From Achromobacter sp. Bel (lineage in GTDB: Bacteria; Pseudomonadota; Gammaproteobacteria; Burkholderiales; Burkholderiaceae_B), in the NCBI RefSeq assembly GCF_012928505.1, contig NZ_JABBJN010000030.1, positions 1 to 64,000 of the forward strand: 64,000 nucleotides of DNA, given 5' to 3'. Below the pieces are notes generated by a model that made no database searches, had not been told where the DNA came from, and saw only the letters and a list, made by a program, of their open reading frames with translations. Shown piece by piece: positions 26,586 through 34,153 of the stretch; position 1 is the stretch's first letter; each line of letters starts with the position of its first letter. Both the position numbers and the translations under genes were made by a program.

Positions 26586-26831
26586 TCAGGGTTTGCTGCG
26601 CGCCCCCCCACCACGGTTTCGCTGGCTCTGCTGATCCTGCCCCGTCCCGATCTGCGAAACGTGGCCTTCCTTCTTTGTGCGATTTTGCGTGTCGCCGTGA
26701 CTCGCTTGCGATTCGCGGGGAGTATCGTCGGCAGTCGGATCGGGTTTGCTGGGTTTGGTTTTCATGGTTTCTTTCCTGTTCGTTGCGATAGCGGGTGCGC
26801 GCGTGGCGGGCGAAATTTCCTGTTGCGTCAT
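26586..26831 (-). CDS. Small hydrophilic protein of unknown function
   Basis: An 81-residue charged, low-complexity protein rich in Gln, Arg, Asp, Ser and Lys, with no hydrophobic segment. The ATG at 26831 overlaps the stop of the upstream BON gene as ATGA and has AAAGGAG 10 nt before it, which suggests translational coupling. An internal ATG at 26765 with AGGAAAG upstream would give a 59-residue form. I do not recognise a family. Composition recalls small disordered stress-induced proteins, which is only an impression. Confidence 0.5.
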   Translation of the reverse strand: MTQQEISPATRAPAIATNRKETMKTKPSKPDPTADDTPRESQASHGDTQNRTKKEGHVSQIGTGQDQQSQRNRGGGARSKP

Positions 26832-27610
26832 GTCGCCGCCGGCTCCTTTCCCCCCACGCCGGCAACCCGGATCCGGTTGTCGACGTCCTGCACGCCGGCG
26901 CATGCGTCCGTGCAGTCTTCAATACGATGCTTGGTGCGGCGGTCTTGCACGGTTCCCTCCAGCGTCACGCAGCCATCCGCCACGGCTACCGACACGTCGC
27001 TGACGTCCAGGCCGCTGTGCGCCAGGTGCTCGCACACGTTTTCCCGCACGCGTTCGTCCGAGCGCGTATAGCCTTTGGGATCCGTCCGCCGCGAACCGCG
27101 GTCGCGCCAGGCGGTCGGCCCGCGGTTGTAGCCACCGCGCTCCGCGGTCTCGAAAGACGCTTCCGGTTCGTCCGCCCATTGCGGGCGGTCGCCGTAATAG
27201 CCGCCTTCCTCGTCACCATAGGAAGTGGGGCCGCTGTAGGATGGGCTGCGCGATCCATACACCTGCTCACGCTGGTATGACGGGTCCTGGTTCCGGAAGC
27301 CGCCATAGCTGCTTTGGCCGGGGTCCGCGCTGCGGCTGCGCACGCCGCCCCGGGTTTCACGGGCGCCAGGCGCGCGGCTCGTGCCTTCGCCCTGGTAGCC
27401 GAACGAAGGTGCCGGATCGCGCCACGGCTCCTGGTCCCCCGCCCCCGCATGCTGCTGGCGCCGCACGTCGTTGACGGAATCCCGCGGCGCCTGCCCGCCG
27501 GACCGCCCGGGCTGCTGGGCCTGGCGGTAGGGATCGCGGGTGTTGCCGCTGCCGGGATCCCGGTTGAAGTCGTCCTCATCACGCCACGGATATCGTTGGT
27601 CATGGTTCAT
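26828..27610 (-). CDS. BON-domain protein with long disordered N-terminus
   Basis: A 260-residue protein. AGGAGG six nt before the ATG at 27610 fixes the start. Residues about 1-180 are low-complexity (Arg, Asp, Gly, Gln, Tyr, Ser rich; many GSR, YG and RD pairs) and likely disordered. The C-terminal ~65 residues form a BON domain (SDERVRENVCEHLAHSGLDV, then VTLEGTVQDRRTKHRIED), a lipid-binding fold of OsmY-like proteins. There is no signal peptide, so it is probably cytoplasmic, unlike OsmY. It overlaps the small downstream ORF by 4 nt and is divergent from a DUF4142 gene. Confidence 0.8.
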   Translation of the reverse strand: MNHDQRYPWRDEDDFNRDPGSGNTRDPYRQAQQPGRSGGQAPRDSVNDVRRQQHAGAGDQEPWRDPAPSFGYQGEGTSRAPGARETRGGVRSRSADPGQSSYGGFRNQDPSYQREQVYGSRSPSYSGPTSYGDEEGGYYGDRPQWADEPEASFETAERGGYNRGPTAWRDRGSRRTDPKGYTRSDERVRENVCEHLAHSGLDVSDVSVAVADGCVTLEGTVQDRRTKHRIEDCTDACAGVQDVDNRIRVAGVGGKEPAAT

Positions 27611-27893
27611 GTCGAGCCTCCTGAGAGTAACGATGTTTCCCCTTTGCGCAGTTTCTCCGCGCGGGAACTCGACATTCACGCAGCAAGCGTTGTGCCACCC
27701 GCCGCGGCGCAGCAACGCCCCCGCGCAAGCCAGCCCGGGAACCGGGCGGCCGGGCATTCCTTACAAGCACAGTAAGAAGTACCGAGGCCTTTTCGGGAGC
27801 GCGGCATCCCCGGGCACGCCACTTGCTGAGGTCTCCGGACGACCTCCCCCCCACTCGCCTCGCGAGCACCATGCTTCGCTTCCGGAGACATTC

Positions 27894-28445
27894 ATGAATA
27901 CTCGTCATCTCACCGCCACCCTGCTTGCCGTTGCGGCACTGGGAGGCGGGCATATCACCATGGCCCAGACGGCTACCCCGCCGATGGCTGCGGAGTCAAA
28001 ACTGGACAGTAAAGATCGCGATTTTCTGGAAAATGCCGCGCAGGCCGGGCATATGGAAGTCGAAGGCAGCAAGTTGGCCCTTGAGAAAGCCCGTAGCGCT
28101 GAGGTCAAGACATTTGCGCAGAAGATGATTGACGACCATGGCAAGGCGGGTCAGCAGTTGGCCGCCCTGGCCAAGAAGAAGGGCTATGACGCCCCGACCG
28201 AACCCTCCCTGATGCAACAGGCAAAGTTGAAGACCCTGGGCCTGCGCGACGACGGCTTTGACAAGGCATATGCCGAGAGCATCGGCGTTTCGGCCCACGA
28301 GGACGCCGTCAAGCTCTTCCAGGAAGCGTCGAACCAGGCAAAGGATCCCGAGATCAAGCAATTTGCCACCGAAACGCTTCCCACACTTGAGCAACATCTT
28401 CAAATGGCCAAGTCGCTGGAACAGAGCGTGAAGAAGGCGCCTTAA
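27894..28445 (+). CDS. DUF4142-domain periplasmic protein
   Basis: A 183-residue exported protein. The ATG at 27894 follows CCGGAG and begins a signal peptide (TRHLTATLLAVAALGG, ending MAQT). The mature part (DRDFLENAAQAGHMEVEGSKLA, FAQKMIDDHGKAGQQL, HEDAVKLFQEASNQAKDPEI) is a ferritin-like four-helix DUF4142 domain with conserved His residues. These proteins are often stress-linked in proteobacteria, but no activity is established from sequence. It is divergent from the BON gene. Confidence 0.85.
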   Translation: MNTRHLTATLLAVAALGGGHITMAQTATPPMAAESKLDSKDRDFLENAAQAGHMEVEGSKLALEKARSAEVKTFAQKMIDDHGKAGQQLAALAKKKGYDAPTEPSLMQQAKLKTLGLRDDGFDKAYAESIGVSAHEDAVKLFQEASNQAKDPEIKQFATETLPTLEQHLQMAKSLEQSVKKAP

Positions 28446-28531
28446 GCATGCATGCCAGCCGGACATGCACACGGACCGGGGTGACTTCGGTCCCCCACCA
28501 ACGCTTCACTTGCCCAACAGCGGTGATCGCC

Positions 28532-28819
28532 ATGAATTCCCCCCAACCTGCCTTAACATCCACCCCGGCTGGCAACATCATGATCATCGTCCGCGTGGGG
28601 CCGCAAAGTTCTATGGGCCAATATGCGGACCCACCCGATGCGGCCAATGACGGCATCCTGTCCCCGCCGCCGGACGGCCTGCCGGTTCCGGTGATCCACG
28701 CCGTGCAAGCCCCTCACCGAATTCGGGTTCCGCTCGCGATCGCCTTGGCGGCAATGCTGTGGATACTGGGCACGATTCTCTTGCTGACGCTTGCCCTGGC
28801 GTACCAGCTCATGGCCTGA
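28532..28819 (+). CDS. Small single-span membrane protein, unknown
   Basis: A 95-residue protein from the ATG at 28532. Residues 1-65 are Pro-rich and polar; residues about 66-90 (VPLAIALAAMLWILGTILLL) form one strong TM helix at the C-terminus, as in tail-anchored proteins. Other starts (28580, 28613) are possible; the ribosome site is weak. It sits 86 nt after the DUF4142 gene on the same strand. No family recognised. Confidence 0.5.
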   Translation: MNSPQPALTSTPAGNIMIIVRVGPQSSMGQYADPPDAANDGILSPPPDGLPVPVIHAVQAPHRIRVPLAIALAAMLWILGTILLLTLALAYQLMA

Positions 28820-28883
28820 GACGGCCCTGCGCCGCGGCATGCCGGCGCCAAGCCGGATGGGAACGCGCGGCGGATGCGCGGGC

Positions 28884-30704
28884 TTATTCCTGCGGCGCGT
28901 CCCGGGACGAACGCTGGTGTGCCGTGCCGCCAGCGGCGCTGAGGTTGTAGGCGGTATTGACCAACCCGATGTGCGAAAAGCCCTGGGGAAAGTTGCCCAC
29001 CAGCCGCTTGCGCGCCACGTCGTATTCTTCGGCCAGCAGCCCAAGGTCGTTGCGTAACGACAGCAGGCGGCCGAACAGGCGGTGCGCATCGTCCAGCCGG
29101 CCTTGCATGATGTAGGCGTCGGCGAGCCAAAAGCTGCACGCCAGAAACACGCCTTCGTCTCCCGGCAGACCATCGTCGCTGTGCTGCGTCGAGTAGCGCA
29201 GCAGCAGGCCATCGCGCAGCAGTTCGTTTTCGATGGCTTGCACGGTGCCGGTCACGCGCGGGTCGTCCGCCGGCAGAAAGCCGACTTGCGGGATCAGCAG
29301 CAGGCTGGCGTCCAACGCCGTGCCGCCGTAATACTGCACAAACGTATTGCGCTGGGCGTCATAGCCATGCGTGCAGATGTCGGCGCGGATCTCGTCAGCC
29401 AGCGCCCGCCAGCGGTCCACGGGACCTTCCAGCCCGAAGCGCTCGCAGGATTTCACGCTGCGGTCCAGCGCTACCCAGCACATCAGCCGCGAGTGCGTGA
29501 ATGCTCGACGCGCCCCCCGCACTTCCCAGATGCCATGGTCGGGCTCGCGCCACAGGTCCTCAAGCGGCGTGAGCAACACCTTCTGCATGCGCCATGCTTC
29601 GGCCAGCGGGGCCAGGTCGGCAACGCGCGCGGCATGCAGGGTCTCGATCAGTTCGCCATACACGTCCAGCTGCATCTGCCCGGCCGCGGCGTTGCCCAGC
29701 CGCACGGGCGCACTCCCCTCGTAACCGGGAAGCCACGGGATGTCGTGTTCGGGCAGCCAGCGCTCGCCGGAAATGCCATACATGATCTGCAGCTGGTTGG
29801 GATGGCCGGCCGCCGCCCGCAACAGCCATTGCCGCCAGGCCTCGGCTTCTTCCCGATAGCCGGCATTCAACAGCGCATACAAGGTCAGGGCGGAATCGCG
29901 CAGCCAGCAATGCCGGTAATCCCAGTTGCGGGTGCCGCCCAATTGCTCGGGCAGCGATGTCGTGGGCGCCGCAACGATGCCGCCGGTAGGCTGAAAGGTC
30001 AGCAGTTTCAAAGTGATCAGCGATCGCACGACGGCGTCTCGCCGTTGCCCCGGGCCATTTTCCCAATGACAGCGCTTGGCCCATTCGCGCCACCACGCGA
30101 TGGTGCGGTCCATGCTTTCCAGTCGGTCCGGCACGAAATGCGGCGTCTTGTGCGAACGGTGATACGACAGGGTGAAGGGTACGGTCTCGTCCTGCCGCAC
30201 GGTGAACTCGGCCACGCTCTTCATGTCGCGGCCGGTGAGCGGCACGGCCGTATGCAGTTCGACGGCATCCGGCCCGGCAATGGCGCTCAGGCCGTAATCG
30301 CGCCGGCGCACCCAGGGAACGGCCTGCCCGTAGTTAAAGCGCAGCGTCAGTTCCATCCCCATGTCCACGCGGCCCGACTCGCCCTGCACGATACGCACGA
30401 CATCCACCCGCTCTTCATCATCGCTGAGCGGCATGAAGTCGTAGACGCGCACCACGCCGCCCGGCGTTTCATGACGCGTCTCCAGCACCGCCGTGTCCGG
30501 CAGGTAGCGGCGCGTAGTGATCGCCTCCGGGGAGGTGGGCGCCAGCAGCCAGCGGCCATGGCTGTCGTCGCCCAGCAAGGCCGCAAAGCATGCCGGCGAA
30601 TCGAAATGCGGCAGGCAGAGCCAATCGATGGAACCGTCGCGCGCCACCAGCGCGGCCGACAACATGTTGCCGATCAAACCATAGTCTTCAAGGGGCTTGG
30701 ACAT
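28884..30704 (-). CDS. Glycoside hydrolase family 15 (glucoamylase/trehalase-like)
   Basis: A 606-residue cytoplasmic enzyme from the ATG at 30704. An N-terminal trehalase-like beta-sandwich (EDYGLIGNMLSAALVARDGS, IDWLCLPHFDSPACF) precedes the (alpha/alpha)6 barrel with RNWDYRHCWLRDSALTLYAL, the likely general acid in DVYGELIET and the likely base in LLAEEYDVARK. GH15 members release glucose from alpha-glucans or trehalose; this bacterial form without signal peptide resembles actinobacterial trehalase-type GH15 proteins. It starts 4 nt after the stop of an SDR gene, so the pair is an operon. Confidence 0.88.
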   Translation of the reverse strand: MSKPLEDYGLIGNMLSAALVARDGSIDWLCLPHFDSPACFAALLGDDSHGRWLLAPTSPEAITTRRYLPDTAVLETRHETPGGVVRVYDFMPLSDDEERVDVVRIVQGESGRVDMGMELTLRFNYGQAVPWVRRRDYGLSAIAGPDAVELHTAVPLTGRDMKSVAEFTVRQDETVPFTLSYHRSHKTPHFVPDRLESMDRTIAWWREWAKRCHWENGPGQRRDAVVRSLITLKLLTFQPTGGIVAAPTTSLPEQLGGTRNWDYRHCWLRDSALTLYALLNAGYREEAEAWRQWLLRAAAGHPNQLQIMYGISGERWLPEHDIPWLPGYEGSAPVRLGNAAAGQMQLDVYGELIETLHAARVADLAPLAEAWRMQKVLLTPLEDLWREPDHGIWEVRGARRAFTHSRLMCWVALDRSVKSCERFGLEGPVDRWRALADEIRADICTHGYDAQRNTFVQYYGGTALDASLLLIPQVGFLPADDPRVTGTVQAIENELLRDGLLLRYSTQHSDDGLPGDEGVFLACSFWLADAYIMQGRLDDAHRLFGRLLSLRNDLGLLAEEYDVARKRLVGNFPQGFSHIGLVNTAYNLSAAGGTAHQRSSRDAPQE

Positions 30705-30708
30705 CGGC

Positions 30709-31527
30709 TCAACCCGCGCCGCGAAAAGCGGCATACAGGGTCATGCCGCCGTCCACGAACAAGGTCGACCCCGTCACGTAGTCGGAATCGTCACTGGCCA
30801 GCCAGGCCACGGCACGCGCCACGTCTTCCGGCTCGCCGATGCGGCCATACGGGATCAGCTTGAGCAGCGACGCCAGGCTTTCCGGCGTGTTCCAGGCCGG
30901 CGCGTTGATGGGCGTGCGTATCGCCCCGGGGGCCACGGAATTGACGCGGATCTTCATCGGCGCCAACTCTTGCGCCAGCGACTGCATCAGCAGCGACACG
31001 CCGCCTTTGGACGCCGCATAGTTGGACTGGAACGCCCAAGGAATGACTTCGTGGACCGAACTGATGAAAATGATCTTGCCCGCCGCGGTACCGGCGGGCG
31101 GCTGGGGCGTGCGGTTCAGGAAGGCTCGAACCGCGGCACGGGCGCACAGGAACTGGCCCGTCAGGTTGGTGTCGATCACCTTTTGCCATTGGGCCAGCGT
31201 CATGTCCTGAATGGCGGCCGGCTGTTCGATACCGGCGTTGTTCACCAGTATGTCGACGCCCTGGAAATGATCCTCGGCCACGCGGAACAGATGCTCGACG
31301 TCGTCCTCACGGTTGATATCGGCTGCCGCGGTGACGGCCAGCCCGCCTGCGCGCGCGATGTCCTGCACGACCTCTGCGCCGCGCCGCGCGGAGTCTTCAT
31401 TGGGACGATGGTTCACGACCACCCGCGCGCCCGCCGCCGCCAATTCCAGGGCAATACCGCGCCCGATTCCAGAATTGGCCCCGGTGACGACCGCCACGCG
31501 CCCCGACAGATCCACTGCATGCCGCAT
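30709..31527 (-). CDS. SDR-family oxidoreductase (glucose 1-dehydrogenase-like)
   Basis: A 272-residue short-chain dehydrogenase. AAGGAG six nt before the ATG at 31527 fixes the start. TGANSGIG is the cofactor loop, NNAG the structural motif, and YAASKGG holds the catalytic Tyr and Lys; the C-terminus has VDGGMTLY. The arrangement resembles glucose 1-dehydrogenases and 3-oxoacyl reductases. It is immediately upstream of the GH15 gene, so oxidation of glucose released by that enzyme is an attractive but untested reading. Confidence 0.85.
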   Translation of the reverse strand: MRHAVDLSGRVAVVTGANSGIGRGIALELAAAGARVVVNHRPNEDSARRGAEVVQDIARAGGLAVTAAADINREDDVEHLFRVAEDHFQGVDILVNNAGIEQPAAIQDMTLAQWQKVIDTNLTGQFLCARAAVRAFLNRTPQPPAGTAAGKIIFISSVHEVIPWAFQSNYAASKGGVSLLMQSLAQELAPMKIRVNSVAPGAIRTPINAPAWNTPESLASLLKLIPYGRIGEPEDVARAVAWLASDDSDYVTGSTLFVDGGMTLYAAFRGAG

Positions 31528-31877
31528 GCTGCTCTCCTTGCGGCGAGCGGGTCCGGTGTTGCTGACTGGCGGATCCACGAGCGCCGCTTTCGATAGCCAA
31601 GCTTGCAGCTTAGTCCCGGACAGGCGTCGGTACAACCATCGGCGGCGTGAGGGATGTTGCCCCGGCCACGCTGCTGGCGGACGTCCTCGCCCAGGTCCGG
31701 CGGATGGCGGCCGCCAGCCGGGTGTAATGCCTCGCCAAGGTTGATTTCATCCAAATTTGCTTGATAACGTACAAGCTCCGGATCGCCATGCGGGCTACGC
31801 TGCAGGATGGCTGGCGCCAGGGCCCGGCCATCCCCTGCGGTTCCCCTTCCCCCTGCTTCTTCCCGGAGTCACTGACC
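31528..31877. other. 350-nt intergenic region with a promoter candidate
   Basis: This stretch separates the divergent SDR-GH15 operon and the hydrolase gene. I see no convincing coding sequence. A sigma-70-like promoter candidate pointing to the hydrolase gene lies at 31741-31768. Nothing else stands out. Confidence 0.5.
31741..31768 (+). promoter_or_regulatory. Sigma-70-like promoter candidate for the alpha/beta hydrolase
   Basis: TTGATT (31741-31746), a 16-nt spacer and GATAAC (31763-31768) resemble -35 and -10 boxes; the hydrolase ATG is about 110 nt downstream. Confidence 0.35.
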
Positions 31878-32714
31878 ATGAGCACCATCACTACCCCCGA
31901 CGGCGTGCAGATCTACTTCAAGGACTGGGGCCCCAAGACGGCCCAGCCCATCATGTTCCATCATGGCTGGCCCTTGTCGAGCGATGACTGGGACGCCCAG
32001 ATGCTGTACTTCGTCGCCAAGGGCTTTCGTGTCATTGCACATGACCGCCGCGGCCACGGCCGTTCCAGCCAGGTCAGCGACGGCCACGACATGGACCACT
32101 ACGCCGCCGACGCGTCGGCGGTGGCCGAGCACCTCGATCTGCGCAACGCCGTCCATATCGGTCATTCGACCGGCGGCGGCGAAGTCGCGCGCTATGTCGC
32201 CAAGTTCGGCCAGCCGCAGGGCCGGGTCGCGCGGGCTGTGCTGGTCAGCGCCGTGCCCCCCTTGATGGTCAAGACCGATGCCAACCCGGGCGGCACGCCG
32301 ATCGAGGTGTTCGACGGTTTCCGCTCAGCCCTTGCCGCCAATCGCGCTCAGTTTTTCACTGACGTGGCGTCCGGCCCCTTTTATGGGTTCAATCGCCCGG
32401 GCGCCCAAGTCTCGCAAGGCGTCATCAATAACTGGTGGCGGCAAGGCATGATCGGCTCGGCCAAGGCGCATTACGAGGGCATCAAGGCCTTTTCCGAAAC
32501 CGACCAGACCGAAGACCTGAAGGCCATCACCGTCCCCACGCTGGTCATGCACGGCGACGACGACCAGATCGTGCCCATCGACGACTCCTCGCGGCTATCG
32601 GTCAAACTGCTGAAGAATGGCACGCTGAAGGTGTATGCGGGCTTTCCGCACGGCATGCTGACAACGCACGGCGAGGTCATCAATCCGGATCTGCTGGCCT
32701 TCATCAAGGGCTGA
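31878..32714 (+). CDS. Alpha/beta hydrolase, cofactor-free chloroperoxidase/arylesterase type
   Basis: A 278-residue single-domain hydrolase. The triad is Ser97 (GHSTGGG), an Asp at 228 or 229 (HGDDDQ) and His258 (FPHGM). The opening [16 protein letters not shown] and [12 protein letters not shown] match non-haem chloroperoxidases and perhydrolases (e.g. arylesterases that also use H2O2). The ATG at 31878 follows GGAG at a long 12-13 nt spacing. It is transcribed alone; a 20-nt palindrome follows its stop. Natural substrate unknown. Confidence 0.87.
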   Translation: MSTITTPDGVQIYFKDWGPKTAQPIMFHHGWPLSSDDWDAQMLYFVAKGFRVIAHDRRGHGRSSQVSDGHDMDHYAADASAVAEHLDLRNAVHIGHSTGGGEVARYVAKFGQPQGRVARAVLVSAVPPLMVKTDANPGGTPIEVFDGFRSALAANRAQFFTDVASGPFYGFNRPGAQVSQGVINNWWRQGMIGSAKAHYEGIKAFSETDQTEDLKAITVPTLVMHGDDDQIVPIDDSSRLSVKLLKNGTLKVYAGFPHGMLTTHGEVINPDLLAFIKG

Positions 32715-33081
32715 TTCCGGCAAGAGAAATGCGTTCCACGGGCGGACCGGTCCGCCCGCCTCTGGACGCTTGCCCACCCTGACCTGCCAATGGCCTATAT
32801 ACTTGGCTGTTGCCGACAGCAGATTGGGCGCCAACCGCGCGACAACCTGCGTCGCAACGACGCTTGAACCCGCCCGCGTGGGCGCTCCCCCGGGTCAGGG
32901 TGCTTATCCGCCGTCCATCGCGACGGCGGCGTACCCCTTGAGACCGGCTTCAATCGATACGCTTCGTTGCGGCGCTGCTTGACCTTCTTTTCCCGATAGC
33001 GCTGTCACTACCTCCATCGCCCCACCCGAGCAAGCCTGAAAAGTGTCTGCCGTTGGGGCCATACGTCTAAGAAGAATCGAC
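32715..33081. other. 367-nt intergenic region with two hairpins
   Basis: No coding sequence is supported here. It holds a perfect 20-nt palindrome (32739-32758) soon after the hydrolase stop and an 8-bp-stem hairpin at 32908-32929, before the rnk gene. The second is far from either gene end and may belong to the rnk leader. Confidence 0.5.
32739..32758. terminator. Palindrome after the hydrolase gene
   Basis: CGGGCGGACC is followed directly by its reverse complement GGTCCGCCCG, a perfect 20-nt palindrome 24 nt past the stop. There is no T-tract, so it may be a transcript-stabilising or Rho-assisted end, or a protein-binding site. Confidence 0.4.
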
Positions 33082-33504
33082 ATGAACGCCTTGCCGCAAG
33101 ACAAACTGATCACCGCCCTGGACCACGCCCGCCTGCTGGGCATGATCACCCGCCCCGCCAGCGCCGCGGCGCTGTCGCGCGATGCGATCGACGCGACGCA
33201 GGAGATCCTGGATTCCGCGCCGATCATCACCCTGGAAGACGTCACGCCGGACATCGTCACGATGCGCTCGCGCATGCGCCTGCTGACCGCCAACGGCGAC
33301 GAAATGATCGTCACCCTGTGCTACCCGGCCGACGCCAACCTGGCGCAGGGCCAGGTGTCCGTGCTGTCGCCACTGGGACTGAGCCTGATCGGCTCGCGCC
33401 AGGGCCAGCGCATCACCTGGACCGCGCCCAACCAGACCGAGCACGCCGCCACGATCGAAGAGATCGTCTATCAGCCCGAAGCCGCGGGCGACACCACGGC
33501 GTAA
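33082..33504 (+). CDS. rnk: Nucleoside diphosphate kinase regulator Rnk
   Basis: A 140-residue protein. Residues about 5-50 form a short N-terminal helical arm and residues about 60-135 the GreA/GreB C-terminal FKBP-like domain (VTLCYPADANLAQGQVSVLSP, then GLSLIGSRQGQRITW). This layout matches Rnk, which binds RNA polymerase near the secondary channel but lacks the long acidic coiled coil needed for transcript cleavage. The ATG at 33082 follows AGAAG. An NAD(P)-binding protein gene starts 19 nt downstream. Confidence 0.85.
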   Translation: MNALPQDKLITALDHARLLGMITRPASAAALSRDAIDATQEILDSAPIITLEDVTPDIVTMRSRMRLLTANGDEMIVTLCYPADANLAQGQVSVLSPLGLSLIGSRQGQRITWTAPNQTEHAATIEEIVYQPEAAGDTTA

Positions 33505-33523
33505 CGCCCTTCGGGACGCTTCA

Positions 33524-34153
33524 ATGAAGCTGCTGCTGATCGGATCGACCGGCCTGGTTGGCCACCATGTGCTGGACCAGGCGCTGGCCGATCCCCGCGT
33601 GACGGAAGTGGTCTCGATCGCCCGGCGCCCGCTGCCCGCGCACCCCAAGCTGCTGAGCGCCGTGGCCGACTTCGACCGTCTTCCGCCAGAGGCGGACTGG
33701 TGGCGCGCCGACGCGGTGATCTGCACGCTGGGCACCACCCTGCGCGCCGCGGGTTCCGAGGCCGCCTTTCGCAAGGTCGACCACGACTACCCGCTGGCCG
33801 TCGCCCGCCTGGCGCGCCAACACGGCACGCCGGCCTACGTGCTGAACTCGGCCATCGGCGCCGATGCGTCCTCGCGCTTCTTCTACAACCGCGTCAAGGG
33901 CGAAGTGGAACGCGACCTGGCCGGCCTGGGCTTTGCCTCGCTGACGCTGGTACAGCCCGGATTGATCGGGGGCCGACGCACGGAATTCCGCCTGGGTGAA
34001 CGCGCGGCCATCGGCACGCTGACACTGCTGGGCCCGCTGCTGCCGCGCCGTTGGCGGATCAACCCTGCCAGCACGATCGCCCAAGCGATGCTGGAAGCGG
34101 CCATCAACGCATCGCCCGGCATGCACGTCATTACGTCCGATCAACTGGCCTGA
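33524..34153 (+). CDS. NAD(P)-binding Rossmann protein (HTATIP2-like)
   Basis: A 209-residue atypical SDR/NAD(P)H-binding protein. The cofactor motif is GSTGLVGHH at residues 7-15; later YVLNSAIGADASSRFFYNRVKGE holds the Tyr-x3-Lys-like pair, and LVQPGLIGGRR follows. This matches the HTATIP2/YwnB-like oxidoreductase group of unknown physiological role. It is probably co-transcribed with rnk. Its last 13 nt overlap the end of the convergent acyl-CoA ligase gene. Confidence 0.82.
   Translation: MKLLLIGSTGLVGHHVLDQALADPRVTEVVSIARRPLPAHPKLLSAVADFDRLPPEADWWRADAVICTLGTTLRAAGSEAAFRKVDHDYPLAVARLARQHGTPAYVLNSAIGADASSRFFYNRVKGEVERDLAGLGFASLTLVQPGLIGGRRTEFRLGERAAIGTLTLLGPLLPRRWRINPASTIAQAMLEAAINASPGMHVITSDQLA

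Noticed and set aside
27650-27700. ECF-type promoter GGAAC...CGTT between the BON and DUF4142 genes
   Set aside because: The spacer is 19 nt, outside the 16-17 nt seen for such promoters.
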